Shown: in pieces, positions 33,018 through 41,491 of the stretch
Position numbering within the stretch: the first letter of the stretch is position 1
How the letters are laid out: the number at the start of each line of letters is the position of its first letter
Source of the DNA: Candidatus Thorarchaeota archaeon
GTDB lineage: Archaea; Asgardarchaeota; Thorarchaeia; Thorarchaeales; Thorarchaeaceae
Length of the DNA stretch: 64,000 bases
Reading direction: 5' to 3'
NCBI GenBank assembly: GCA_021498125.1
Contig: JAIZWL010000001.1
Coordinates: forward strand, 837,434-901,433
Made by a program: the position numbers and the translations under genes
The notes under the pieces: generated by a model
Database searches by the model: none
Told to the model about the DNA's origin: nothing
The model's input: only the letters and a program-made list of their open reading frames with translations

Positions 33018-35891
33018 ATGGTAGGAGTAAAACGTATACGTCGTCGTGATTCGGATTCAGCAAAGCCCGAAAGGAATCACAGTTATGAAATAGACCCTTC
33101 CCAACTTGAAGCCTCTATTTTGGCCTATAGAAACCTACCAGAAGTCGATAGTGATCAAGCCTGTTACCACTTGATGAAACGAGTATCAGTAGGTCTCGCG
33201 GATATCTCCCGATACCTTGAACACTCGATTAAAAGTTATGAGTATTCAAGCCTATTCATTCTTGTTCAACAATTGAATACTAGAGTTGGAGATCATATTC
33301 TAAAGAACTATCCCAATGCCCGCTGGTGTAAAATTATCAAAACCGTTCCAAAAGGAAAAAAGAAGGCTCAATCTGTTCTACGTAGAGGTAAAACTTTACT
33401 CAGTCCTACTGAAGTGCCTGACGTTGAACCGTATATGGAAAAATTACCTTCGTCTGCACCTGATGAAGTAATTAATATTGTCCGAAATCAGGGCAATGAT
33501 GAAAATGGATTTTTGGGATACCCTGTTGAAGTTTTAGATCTCCGATTCAATGCCCTTCTTTTATCTTCTGCACCTAATACTCGAAGACGTAATGAAAAAT
33601 TCTGGGTCTGCTATATTCCTTCAGCATATTCATTGCGTAGATATCGTGATGCGGTCAATAATTTAATACACTCGCCAACAAACAATTTACGTCCACTTCT
33701 TAACTTATTTGAACGACGTGCATATGCTCAGTGGCCAGACTTCAAGCTAGTCAGAATCAACGATTGGCTATTTCTCACAGATCCAGATATTGGATCTGAA
33801 AATCCTTTTGAAGACTACGAAGACGATTGGGATTATCTGGACGATGGCTATCATGATGAACGGAGTTCTACGAGTGAGGCTCGAAATCCGTCAACATCTG
33901 ATCAACGGAGATTTGTTCGGCTTGCACTGAGTACGCCAGATTTTGGATTGCTATGGGGTCCACCAGGTTCAGGTAAGACCTACACCATCATGGAGCTAAT
34001 TTTTCAGGCTGTAAAACGTGGTTGGCGTGTTTTGTTCTGCGCCTCTACTCATGTTGCTATTGATCAAGCGCTTGAACGCTTACTTGCTAACAAAGATGCA
34101 ATGAAATATATTGTACCTCTACGGATTGGAGATTCTGAAAAAATCAGTGATTCCATTAGAGAATATAAACTTGCACGAATTAGTTCCAAGTATCGCCAAG
34201 AAATAATGGATGATCTCCGCAAACAGCCCTCATTAACAGTTTCTCAGGAGAGATGGTTAAGTGCTCTCGGTTCCAAAGATGGAAATTATTGGATGGAACG
34301 TACTCTACTAGATTCTGCTAATCTCATTTGTGGGACAACCGTTGGGATTCTTCAGCATCCCGAAATTCGTAGAGGCGATTGGTTTGCACACAAACCAATG
34401 TTTGATTTACTGATAATTGATGAAGCTAGCAAGACCACATTTCATGAATTCCTCATTCCTGCTCACTTTGCTAAACGTTGGATTCTTTGTGGGGATCCTC
34501 GTCAGCTTTCTCCGTTTGTAGACGATAATAGCATCCAAATGTCAATTAAATCTCTGATTAGAGACGATTGGAAGCGTGAATGCTGTTATGACGTTTTCAA
34601 GGCGATCACTTATGAGAAAACGCAAATAGTTGTAATTAGTGATGATGAAGAGGTAAAGGCGGGGTATCTGACTCAGGTCGAGGCAAAAAATGATTCAGCC
34701 GAAAACCAAATAATATCTATTATTAACATTACTGAGGAACCAAAAAATAATGATGAATGGTTAAAGATTCTTGGTTCTCAGATTATTATTTGCAGCATAG
34801 ATTTAGCACCAATTCTTGGTCGATATCTTCCAGGATCTGTAGATATCATTCGTGGAAACCCCAAACTTTTGGGATCGAAATTCATGGCTAGATATGAATA
34901 CATGCAGCAAAGCGGAATGTCAAGGGAAATTGATGATACGTGGGACACTCTATTATCACGATATATGGGTTTTGAATTCTACACAAGAAACACTAAGGAC
35001 GGATCTTTTGAGAACTATAGAGCAAAGAAAGAATTGCTATTGCCCGAATTTGATGGCAATTCGGATGAAGATTTAGATGATGACGACATCAGTAAAAAAA
35101 CACGTCAACAGTTTGAGCGCAAGTTGGATCGAATTAGAATATGTGCGTATCCTAGTGTATTGGAACTACTGATTGAAGGATTTCGTCCTGAAAGTGAGTA
35201 TGATAGCACATTGAATAAGGGATTTCCTAACGATGTTAAAAAAAGGAGATTAATAAAATTAAAGTACCAGTTTCGTATGCATCCTGAAATATCAGCATTT
35301 CCCCGTAAACAAATATATGATTCGAGTCAACTTCGTGATTCACCGGATATTTCTCAGAGGCGAAAGTGGAGCTATCCCGGCTACAGTTCAAGGGCACAAT
35401 GGGTTGAAGTCAATGGGATTTGGAGTGACGACGTTAACAATGAAGAGATCTCGCAATTATTATCTGAACTTTCCAAGTTTGTAAGATGGACCTCAGACAA
35501 TCCGCGTGATGATGGGCGAAAGTGGGAGGTGGCGATTCTATCATTTTATTCTAATCAGGTACATGCAATACTCGAGCGTATTATTAATGATTCAAAACTG
35601 AATCAAGAGGGTGCCACTGCTTTTTCAACAAAAAATGTTCATGTATTAGTGGGGACTGTGGATAGCATTCAAGGTAGAGAGGCAGATATTGTGTTCATTA
35701 GTTTTGTGCGTAACGGAACACGTGGTGTTGGATTTATTGAGAATCCCAACAGATTGAATGTTGCATTGACGAGAGCGAGATATCAACTCGTACTGATTGG
35801 GAATCGGACTTACTTTTCGAAACAAAAGCGATCTGCACTACTGAGAGAATTATCTAAACTGGAATCCGATTTGACTTATGGGGCTGATTAG
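33018..35891 (+). CDS. SF1 (UPF1/DNA2-like) helicase
   Basis: 957 residues. The first 290 are an unknown, charged N-terminal region. Then come helicase motifs: Walker A GPPGSGKT (314-321), motif Ia FCASTHVAIDQALERLL, Walker B LLIIDEASK (Asp468-Glu469), motif III CGDPRQLSP, motif IV-like KYQFRMHPEIS, motif V VDSIQGREADIVFISFVR, and motif VI NRLNVALTRARYQLVLIG. This is the UPF1/DNA2 branch, acting on RNA or DNA. An acidic, variable insert separates motifs III and IV. ATG 33018 is supported by AAGGAG (33003-33008). Co-directional with cmr6, so it is likely on the Cmr transcript. Confidence 0.9.
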   Translation: MVGVKRIRRRDSDSAKPERNHSYEIDPSQLEASILAYRNLPEVDSDQACYHLMKRVSVGLADISRYLEHSIKSYEYSSLFILVQQLNTRVGDHILKNYPNARWCKIIKTVPKGKKKAQSVLRRGKTLLSPTEVPDVEPYMEKLPSSAPDEVINIVRNQGNDENGFLGYPVEVLDLRFNALLLSSAPNTRRRNEKFWVCYIPSAYSLRRYRDAVNNLIHSPTNNLRPLLNLFERRAYAQWPDFKLVRINDWLFLTDPDIGSENPFEDYEDDWDYLDDGYHDERSSTSEARNPSTSDQRRFVRLALSTPDFGLLWGPPGSGKTYTIMELIFQAVKRGWRVLFCASTHVAIDQALERLLANKDAMKYIVPLRIGDSEKISDSIREYKLARISSKYRQEIMDDLRKQPSLTVSQERWLSALGSKDGNYWMERTLLDSANLICGTTVGILQHPEIRRGDWFAHKPMFDLLIIDEASKTTFHEFLIPAHFAKRWILCGDPRQLSPFVDDNSIQMSIKSLIRDDWKRECCYDVFKAITYEKTQIVVISDDEEVKAGYLTQVEAKNDSAENQIISIINITEEPKNNDEWLKILGSQIIICSIDLAPILGRYLPGSVDIIRGNPKLLGSKFMARYEYMQQSGMSREIDDTWDTLLSRYMGFEFYTRNTKDGSFENYRAKKELLLPEFDGNSDEDLDDDDISKKTRQQFERKLDRIRICAYPSVLELLIEGFRPESEYDSTLNKGFPNDVKKRRLIKLKYQFRMHPEISAFPRKQIYDSSQLRDSPDISQRRKWSYPGYSSRAQWVEVNGIWSDDVNNEEISQLLSELSKFVRWTSDNPRDDGRKWEVAILSFYSNQVHAILERIINDSKLNQEGATAFSTKNVHVLVGTVDSIQGREADIVFISFVRNGTRGVGFIENPNRLNVALTRARYQLVLIGNRTYFSKQKRSALLRELSKLESDLTYGAD

Positions 35892-36984
35892 AACGATGGC
35901 GAGTAAATCAATACAATTCAAGAGAAAAATCACTATAGAAAAATGGAGCGTCAATTTAACACTCAAAGAGTATGTTGATAATCCGATCTGGTTAGCAATT
36001 CTCGAATTAGCATATGAACATAAGCGGCATGTTACTCCGGCTATTTTGCATACCCAACTGTTGAAACGAAAGCTTCCCATAAAATCTGCTAAGCTGCTTA
36101 TTGAACGTCTTGTCGAATTAGGGCTCTTGGACAACAAATATAAATTAACGGAAGAAGGACTCGAAACGTACGAGTCCAAGAGAATCCCGGATCCGCAAAC
36201 AGGAACATATACTATCAAATTTGCAAGAGATTCCCTTCTCCCTCAAATTATTGTGGACTGCGAAGGACCATTCCCACCACGCTTTGACAAACGACGGATT
36301 AATAAAACACAAATTACTACGGATGAAATAGATACGTTGTTGTTTGATACCATCGGGAAGACAATAATTGTGGGTGCGTCCTCAAAGCCTATCCAAATTA
36401 TGGAGGTTAAAGAAAGAGGAACTAAACTCGATACTGAATATGCAACCCTTCAGCTGATGTATTATCCGGACAAGTCGCCAGAATTATTGTTAATTCAATC
36501 TGATTCAAAAGGTATCAACATGCCAATACCCAAGAAACTGGCCTCGCTAAAATTTAAAGAAATTTGTAATATAGTTTATTCACAAATCAATGGCTGGGAT
36601 AGAAAGACCGAAAAAGTGTTAGTACCATTCAAAGGCCTCGAACCATCAGAACGACGAACGTTTAGAAAGAGATTCACTATCAAAAGGCCTACTATACCAG
36701 ACTATGGGACATTTAATAGCGTTTTAACTCCGCCTCTAAATATCGAGCCTCAATCATCAGCGGATGCCCAAGAATGGATTGATTGGTATATTGAAGATCA
36801 GTTGCCACCAACATATCTTCGTAGTCAAACCTATGCGAAGTTCATTACAAAAGTAAAACACACTTTTCCGACACGTTATGATGTTACAATACCAGATCGT
36901 CATACTCTGGCGAGAAAATTGATGAAAACTAACCGCACTAAAGGATGGTTGCTTCAAGCACCCATTGATCTATTGTTGAGGTGA
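35878..36984 (+). CDS. Unknown protein with N-terminal winged-helix-like domain
   Basis: 368 residues, overlapping the end of the helicase gene by 14 bp; ATG 35896 is an alternative start. Residues about 30-100 (NPIWLAILELAYEHKRHVTP to ERLVELGLLDNKYKLTEEG) look like a winged helix. A middle region (IIVDCEGPFPPRFDKRRINK; LFDTIGKTIIVGASSKPI) has no recognised motif. Its position between a helicase and a nuclease suggests an adaptor or target-recognition role; not established. Confidence 0.6.
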   Translation: MGLIRTMASKSIQFKRKITIEKWSVNLTLKEYVDNPIWLAILELAYEHKRHVTPAILHTQLLKRKLPIKSAKLLIERLVELGLLDNKYKLTEEGLETYESKRIPDPQTGTYTIKFARDSLLPQIIVDCEGPFPPRFDKRRINKTQITTDEIDTLLFDTIGKTIIVGASSKPIQIMEVKERGTKLDTEYATLQLMYYPDKSPELLLIQSDSKGINMPIPKKLASLKFKEICNIVYSQINGWDRKTEKVLVPFKGLEPSERRTFRKRFTIKRPTIPDYGTFNSVLTPPLNIEPQSSADAQEWIDWYIEDQLPPTYLRSQTYAKFITKVKHTFPTRYDVTIPDRHTLARKLMKTNRTKGWLLQAPIDLLLR

Positions 36985-36989
36985 ATTAA

Positions 36990-38489
36990 ATGACTCTGCC
37001 ATTTGAAAAGAAATTTACATACCATGTTGACAATAGTGACAAGACTGTAACCTCAGCATGGTTCGGACGTGAAGTAAAGTCTTGGGAAATTGATTTGCAG
37101 TCACGGGTACTTATGGGTGGGAAGAGCGGTGGATCTCTAAAACGAAAAGTTTTGGAAATTATAACCAAGTCTAAAGAAGTCATTGCACTCTGCTCATTTA
37201 TTCTGGGTGACAAGGAAATCATTGATGCATTAATGGATGCTGCTGGTCGAGATGTACGTGTATATATTTTGACTGCATCAGAGCAAAGACTACGACAATC
37301 CATGTCTAACGATCCTGATGACTTACAGGAACGAATGAGAAAAGAGCACGAATCTATGTTGGATTTGCTTGCTGGAACCGTCTTGCTTAGAGATGCAGAA
37401 ACACATGCCAAATTCATTATTTCTGATTCAAAGACCGACAATCGTATGGGTGTTCTTTCTACAGCCAATTTTACAACTGAGGCCTTTGAACATCCCGAGT
37501 TAGGAGTGGTTCTAAACAATGCAGAAATATCCCATCTCTACAAGATTTTTGTTTCTGCTTGGTGGACTTTAGCAGAGCATGAACTACTTGGTAAAAAACG
37601 TTTGAATAACATCCGACCTATTGTGCCCCCTATTGATGATGATGTAGACAGATTGATTTCTCAAATTGGTTCCTTTAGGATAACATTTCCCCACCGCAAG
37701 ACTTCCCTGCGTGAAGAAATCATACGACTGATTCGAGAGAGTGCTACAACTATTTACATTTCAACCTACGGAATCTCAGACGATGACGATGAAGTATATA
37801 CACAGCTTGAAGATGCTCTAGCATCGGGTAAATCAGTAAATCTTCTTATCCGACCTAGGGCAAAAACGACTCCGATTGTAGAACGGCTCGTACGTAAAGG
37901 CGCAGAAGTCAGAGGCCTAGACTGGTTGCATGCAAAAGTAGTTGTTTCGGATACGGTCAAAGGTGTGAATGCTCTGATAATGACCGCTAATCTTGAGAAA
38001 ATTAGTTTGCAGGATGGATATGAGGTGGGTTTCATCCTGCCGAAACGTCATGCAGTTACACTCTTGAAGATTATAAAACATTGGTGGGATAATGCGAATT
38101 GGGACTACGCTCTATCAAGAAGGTATCGTGACTGCGTAGGAAAGTATATGATTTTTCATAATGGCCAACCTGAACAACGTACAATCAAAAAGAAGCGTGT
38201 CGTAGATCTTGGTGAAATTGCCCTAGCTGACCTTGCGGATTATTATTCGTTCAGACCTAATTTTCCTGAAACAAATGATGCCATTGCGGTGACGTATCAA
38301 TGGAAGATTACTCCACCAATTCTACCCTCAATATGCAAGCCAATTACTGATTCTAAATATCCACATCTATCACTATGGGAGCGGAAAAAAGGGAAGTTGT
38401 ACATTGCCATTAAATCAGAGAAGGAACTCAAAGAGGTGTTGAGTGTTGATCGTCCTCCAAATGCTAAAATTGTACTTCATACCGAGTAA
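36990..38489 (+). CDS. Double-HKD phospholipase D-family protein (likely nuclease)
   Basis: 499 residues with two PLD-type motifs: HAKFIISD (His139) with STANFT, and HAKVVVSD (His314) with MTANLE. Both have H-x-K and the following Asn, so a complete bilobed active site can form. In defence islands such soluble PLD proteins act as nucleases (for example DrmC-type). The start is ATG 36990 with GAGGTGA just upstream. It is the last gene of the plus-strand cassette; a C-terminal region of about 120 residues is unassigned. Confidence 0.85.
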   Translation: MTLPFEKKFTYHVDNSDKTVTSAWFGREVKSWEIDLQSRVLMGGKSGGSLKRKVLEIITKSKEVIALCSFILGDKEIIDALMDAAGRDVRVYILTASEQRLRQSMSNDPDDLQERMRKEHESMLDLLAGTVLLRDAETHAKFIISDSKTDNRMGVLSTANFTTEAFEHPELGVVLNNAEISHLYKIFVSAWWTLAEHELLGKKRLNNIRPIVPPIDDDVDRLISQIGSFRITFPHRKTSLREEIIRLIRESATTIYISTYGISDDDDEVYTQLEDALASGKSVNLLIRPRAKTTPIVERLVRKGAEVRGLDWLHAKVVVSDTVKGVNALIMTANLEKISLQDGYEVGFILPKRHAVTLLKIIKHWWDNANWDYALSRRYRDCVGKYMIFHNGQPEQRTIKKKRVVDLGEIALADLADYYSFRPNFPETNDAIAVTYQWKITPPILPSICKPITDSKYPHLSLWERKKGKLYIAIKSEKELKEVLSVDRPPNAKIVLHTE

Positions 38490-38665
38490 AAGAAATATCC
38501 GCCAACTATTTGAACGGAATTATATTATATGTTAAGTTGTTTGTTAATCTAACGTAAAATCTGTACTTATTTAACAGGTATGATGAATCATTGATTACTC
38601 GGTAGTTGAATTGTTCATTCGGGTAGCATGTGTCCGTGGGGGATATAACAATAATTCTATGGTGA
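38490..38665. other. Convergent intergenic stretch
   Basis: About 175 AT-rich bases between the PLD gene and the PIN-like gene. No repeat array, no clear terminator with a GC stem, and no promoter is needed here because both genes end in it. Confidence 0.4.
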
Positions 38666-39700
38666 CTAACGGTTGAGCACAATTGCCATCCGACTCAACC
38701 ATCCACTATCGTCCTTGTTTCTAGTTGATAGCCGAAGACTTTCAGTATCCCAGCTCTCACCTTTTTTCCCCTGCCAAATCCCTTCGATAACAATCCATTG
38801 AGATTTACTCCACCGTAGTCTGATGACTCCCATTTGAACTGCAAGAACATATAGTAAATCACAGAGGTCGTTCCAATGTGCACTGAATCTTTGATTAGTA
38901 AGTTGTTGCCGATCCAATCGAACCGCCATTATCTCTTGGTTAACACATTTGCTCACAAAGTCTGTGTCCTCACTAATTGCAAGAATATCGATTCTATTTT
39001 GTTGTGAATGGCGTGCAAGGGCATTGATAATTTTATCATCTGAAACGGCAGAGGTTATCCTTACACACCTTGGACTTGCTCTCATCTTTTTTGATTCAAC
39101 ATCCCCGAGTCGGAAAATTCTGTCCTTTGTCGCAAGCTGGTTCGTGAAATTTCTAAAATTATACCAATCTACTGAAAACAGTTTTTGCAAATCTACAATA
39201 TCCCTATTTCGATATTTTCTATCGTATTTTTTTATCTCATCTATTATCCCTGTTGTAATAATGTATCTGGCTCCACCAGTTCTAAGTAATTGTTTTTTAC
39301 TTTTTATAGATCGTTCGAGAATGCTATAGTATCGCCGATTCAATGCAACTGTGTCAAAGGCAATCCAACAAGGTTTTTCTCCACTATAGACATCTCTTGA
39401 AAGAGCCTCTTCTACCTTCTTTAGCAGTTTATCCCATCCTTGTGGATTGACTACTCCTGATGAAAACAAAGCCTCAGTAACCTTTGCATGTTTAAATTCG
39501 TATTTTTGAGCGTTTTTTGTAAAGTCCTCAGGTGATACTGTTTTTATTATTTCCGCAGTTGGTTTGTTGCGTGAAATCTTTATTTCAAAAAGTGGTGCAA
39601 TACTAAACGGAGTATCAATCTTGAATTCTATGACTTCATTAGATGCCATCCAATTCAATATAGCTATTAATTTTGGAGCCGCCAACTGTACATACTTCAT
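38666..39700 (-). CDS. PIN-like ribonuclease paired with a CARF protein
   Basis: 344 residues. The first third is a mixed domain without known motif. From about residue 107 a PIN-like core appears: an Asp in CWIAFDTVALNRRYYS, an acidic pair in ITTGIIDEIKKYDRKY, then SDDKIINALARHS and ILAISEDTDFVSKC supply the further acidic residues expected of a PIN active site. It starts in a 4-bp ATGA overlap with the CARF gene before it. By analogy with CARF-linked effectors it would be an RNase controlled by cyclic oligoadenylate; sensor and nuclease here are separate chains. Confidence 0.65.
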   Translation of the reverse strand: MKYVQLAAPKLIAILNWMASNEVIEFKIDTPFSIAPLFEIKISRNKPTAEIIKTVSPEDFTKNAQKYEFKHAKVTEALFSSGVVNPQGWDKLLKKVEEALSRDVYSGEKPCWIAFDTVALNRRYYSILERSIKSKKQLLRTGGARYIITTGIIDEIKKYDRKYRNRDIVDLQKLFSVDWYNFRNFTNQLATKDRIFRLGDVESKKMRASPRCVRITSAVSDDKIINALARHSQQNRIDILAISEDTDFVSKCVNQEIMAVRLDRQQLTNQRFSAHWNDLCDLLYVLAVQMGVIRLRWSKSQWIVIEGIWQGKKGESWDTESLRLSTRNKDDSGWLSRMAIVLNR

Positions 39701-40200
39701 GTTGTGACCCCCCTCTTAAAGTCAACAAGCTTCACGAATGCTTCGGGGATTAGAGGATAGTCTCGATTTGTATATGCATCGTCTAAAAGGTGAAGGTAAA
39801 ATATCGACTCGACGTTTTCGGAAATTCCGACTTTGAGACCTATTGCTGAAGCAAATTTACGTCCGGGAGTAATATCAATGACGCGCGGTTTGTTTGAATG
39901 TGCATGTACCTCTTTCTGAAACTTTTCTGCAAAACCGCTGTAATCTATTTCGTTGCACACTTCAACACTCAGACGGATTGACAAATCATATGCTTCATTG
40001 AATTTCTCTAGCCACTTCTCAAAATTGGAGAACGCCAAGTCAAGTTGATCGATGATTCTTTGCTTTCCGCTTTCCGGAATCAATCTAAATAAAATAATCT
40101 TGTTTGGTTGCCAGTTGTATTTAAGGTATGCCGCCCATATTGTATTAAGAACCGCATGTGGACTTAATCCAATTGTAGTAAACCAATACCCCTCTGTCAT
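39697..40200 (-). CDS. CARF-domain sensor protein
   Basis: 167 residues from ATG 40200, chosen as AAAGGAG is 8 nt upstream; the longer open frame runs into the right terminal element and so is not native. The fold fits a CARF domain: first strand and loop FTTIGLSPHAVLNTIWAAYL, then KIILFRLIPESGK, and the ligand loop VIDITPGRKFASAIGL, matching D-x-T-x-G-x-K-x-x-S of cOA sensors. There is no effector domain in the same chain; the PIN-like protein overlaps by 4 bp. The promoter may be affected by the adjacent terminal element. Confidence 0.75.
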   Translation of the reverse strand: MTEGYWFTTIGLSPHAVLNTIWAAYLKYNWQPNKIILFRLIPESGKQRIIDQLDLAFSNFEKWLEKFNEAYDLSIRLSVEVCNEIDYSGFAEKFQKEVHAHSNKPRVIDITPGRKFASAIGLKVGISENVESIFYLHLLDDAYTNRDYPLIPEAFVKLVDFKRGVTT

Positions 40201-40266
40201 AACCTTAACTCCTTTGTAATTAGCTATCTTTGAACCGTTATCCTTCAAAAAGATTTTGAGCTGTTT

Positions 40267-40398
40267 GGCCCTGTGTGAAAAGTCGATGAATGTGTATGAA
40301 TCCTCTCGACCTGTATCACATGGTGCATTCGGATTCAAGACTCCACATACATAGTTTGCATTGATCCGTTCATGACTACAGACTTTTCACACAGATTC
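40267..40398. mobile_element. Right terminal element (E3), 132 bp
   Basis: Inverted repeats GGCCCTGTGTGAAAAGTC (from 40267) and GAATCTGTGTGAAAAGTC (from 40398 on the other strand) bound a short non-coding unit. The interior shares TTCGGATTCAAGACTC with E2. Its own two flanks do not match each other; its outer flank GTAGGTCTC instead matches the outer flank of E1, making E3 the right end of the 22-kb element. Confidence 0.8.
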
Positions 40399-40407
40399 GT
40401 AGGTCTC
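40399..40407. repeat. Right target-site duplication of the 22-kb element
   Basis: GTAGGTCTC, identical to 18365-18373. On the minus strand it reads GAGACCTAC, codons Glu-Thr-Tyr in the same frame on both sides. Confidence 0.85.
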
Positions 40408-40509
40408 GGAAAGCTTATCTGCTTTGGGGCCCATATCTTTCTTGGACGGCGGATGGACTTCATGCCGCTTGGTGGTAATAATATCCCACTTTGGCCGTGA
40501 CTCGTGCAC
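40399..40509 (-). pseudogene. Detached 5' part of the reading frame upstream of ino1
   Basis: From GTG 40509 the minus strand reads 37 codons without stop to the duplication (VHESRPKWDIITTKRHEV, ending ADKLSETY). Joined to 18364 and onward it continues as NHQLFYGHRTYKVTIERE and, in frame, into ino1. Either ino1 once had a roughly 67-residue N-terminal extension, or this is an open leader; an internal TTG with a good Shine-Dalgarno suggests ino1 survives. A TTTTAACA box near 40580 could be the old promoter. Coding status is unproven. Confidence 0.5.
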
Positions 40510-40904
40510 CGATCCGAATGTCCGTAAAATGAGGAGATTCGGCTCTCACCCAAGTGGTTCAGAGAGAGGTGTTAAAAGCGCGAGGTGTGGAGAAAGTCAC
40601 GTTCATCAGATGTATGAATACGAGTCTAAGAGCCTTAAGGCACGATTCGTAGTCTATCCCCGTCCACCTTCTTCTATTAACGCTCGAAGTTTCCACTCTT
40701 GAGTATGAATACTTGTCGATCATCATTTCTGTCGTGAATCTTTTTTCGCGAGTCGTAAAAATCCATAACCTTAAAGCACATGAGATAAGTATGAAATGTA
40801 GGCAAGGCTGCCATTCAAACTGTCTACCTGTTACCTCTCTGGGGGCTACTGGGCGTGACTCTTTGTCTAAACAGCTCTGCTGATTCATACCACAGTGAAC
40901 AACC
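40510..40904. other. Gene-free stretch upstream of the SSB gene
   Basis: About 395 bp. It holds the possible old ino1 promoter (minus strand, near 40580) and, on the plus strand, a CCTTAAAGC box near 40770 that may serve the SSB gene. The minus-strand open frame across 40559-40984 has no protein-like features. No RNA gene recognised. Confidence 0.4.
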
Positions 40905-41420
40905 ATGAGTGAAGTTAGAGAGCCCGTTTTGGCTACTGTTTCAGAACTGAAACCGAGAATGAAAAATCTCACAGTATCGTTCAAAGTTATTGAGAAAGGT
41001 GAAGCCCGCGAGGTGGTCTCACGTAAGGATCAGAGCACCCATCGAGTGCTTGATGCAGTTGTCGGTGATGGGACCGCAATTGTTACAATGCCACTCTGGG
41101 ATGATACCATTGACCAAGTTGAGAGCGAAAAGAGCTACAAGTTGGAGAATGGCTATACTACCCTCTTCCAAGGACACCTCCGATTGAATATTGGCAGATA
41201 TGGTGTTCTCAGTGAGGCTGAGGAACCGATTGAGACCGTAAATACGGAACTTGATATGTCTGAACAGGAGCACGAGCGTCCTGAACGCCGCTATTACTCT
41301 GGAGGAAGACGTGATTCCTACGGTGGGTACGGTGGCGGTTCTCGCGGCGGTGACTATCGCGGTCGTGGCGGTCGAGATCGACGCGGCGGCAGGGACAGAG
41401 GCCGTGGAAGACGCTACTAG
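40905..41420 (+). CDS. ssb: OB-fold single-stranded DNA-binding protein with RGG tail
   Basis: 171 residues. One OB fold (about 8-105): VSELKPRMKNLTVSFKVIEK, VVGDGTAIVTMPLWDDTIDQ, YTTLFQGHLRLNIGRYG, as in the short crenarchaeal/thaumarchaeal SSB type. The C-terminus is a Gly/Arg/Tyr-rich tail (SRGGDYRGRGGRDRRGG) that may bind nucleic acid or partners. It protects single-stranded DNA in replication and repair. Weak GTGA precedes ATG 40905. Located just outside the mobile island. Confidence 0.85.
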   Translation: MSEVREPVLATVSELKPRMKNLTVSFKVIEKGEAREVVSRKDQSTHRVLDAVVGDGTAIVTMPLWDDTIDQVESEKSYKLENGYTTLFQGHLRLNIGRYGVLSEAEEPIETVNTELDMSEQEHERPERRYYSGGRRDSYGGYGGGSRGGDYRGRGGRDRRGGRDRGRGRRY

Positions 41421-41491
41421 TTTATGAAATAATCGCCGGGATCGATATTTTCTCCGATCCCGGGGACTCTCCCTCCTTTTTCTATTCCATG

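Larger units (their letters stand above)
18374..40398. mobile_element. 22-kb composite transposon carrying type III-B CRISPR-Cas and other defence genes
   Basis: The outer ends read GGCTCTGTGTGAAAAGTC (18374-18391) and, on the other strand, GAATCTGTGTGAAAAGTC (40398-40381). They belong to two short elements of one family in the two end positions. The flanks carry a perfect 9-bp direct repeat. Deleting the segment plus one repeat restores an open frame across the junction, in frame with ino1. The interior is visibly more AT-rich than both flanks. No intact transposase lies inside, so it would have been moved by an enzyme encoded elsewhere. The insertion is seen in the sequence; composite mobilisation is inference. 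Confidence 0.85.

Noticed and set aside
40201-40338. Longer start for the CARF gene at 40338
   Set aside because: The added residues are encoded by the terminal element; ATG 40200 has AAAGGAG in the right place.
18374-40398. Transposase, cas1, cas2 or cas6 within the island
   Set aside because: No open frame inside shows DDE, integrase, Cas1, Cas2 or Cas6 features; only the short transposase-like tail in the left element is seen.
40559-40984. 141-codon open frame on the minus strand
   Set aside because: It runs antisense into the SSB gene and has no protein-like pattern or ribosome-binding site.
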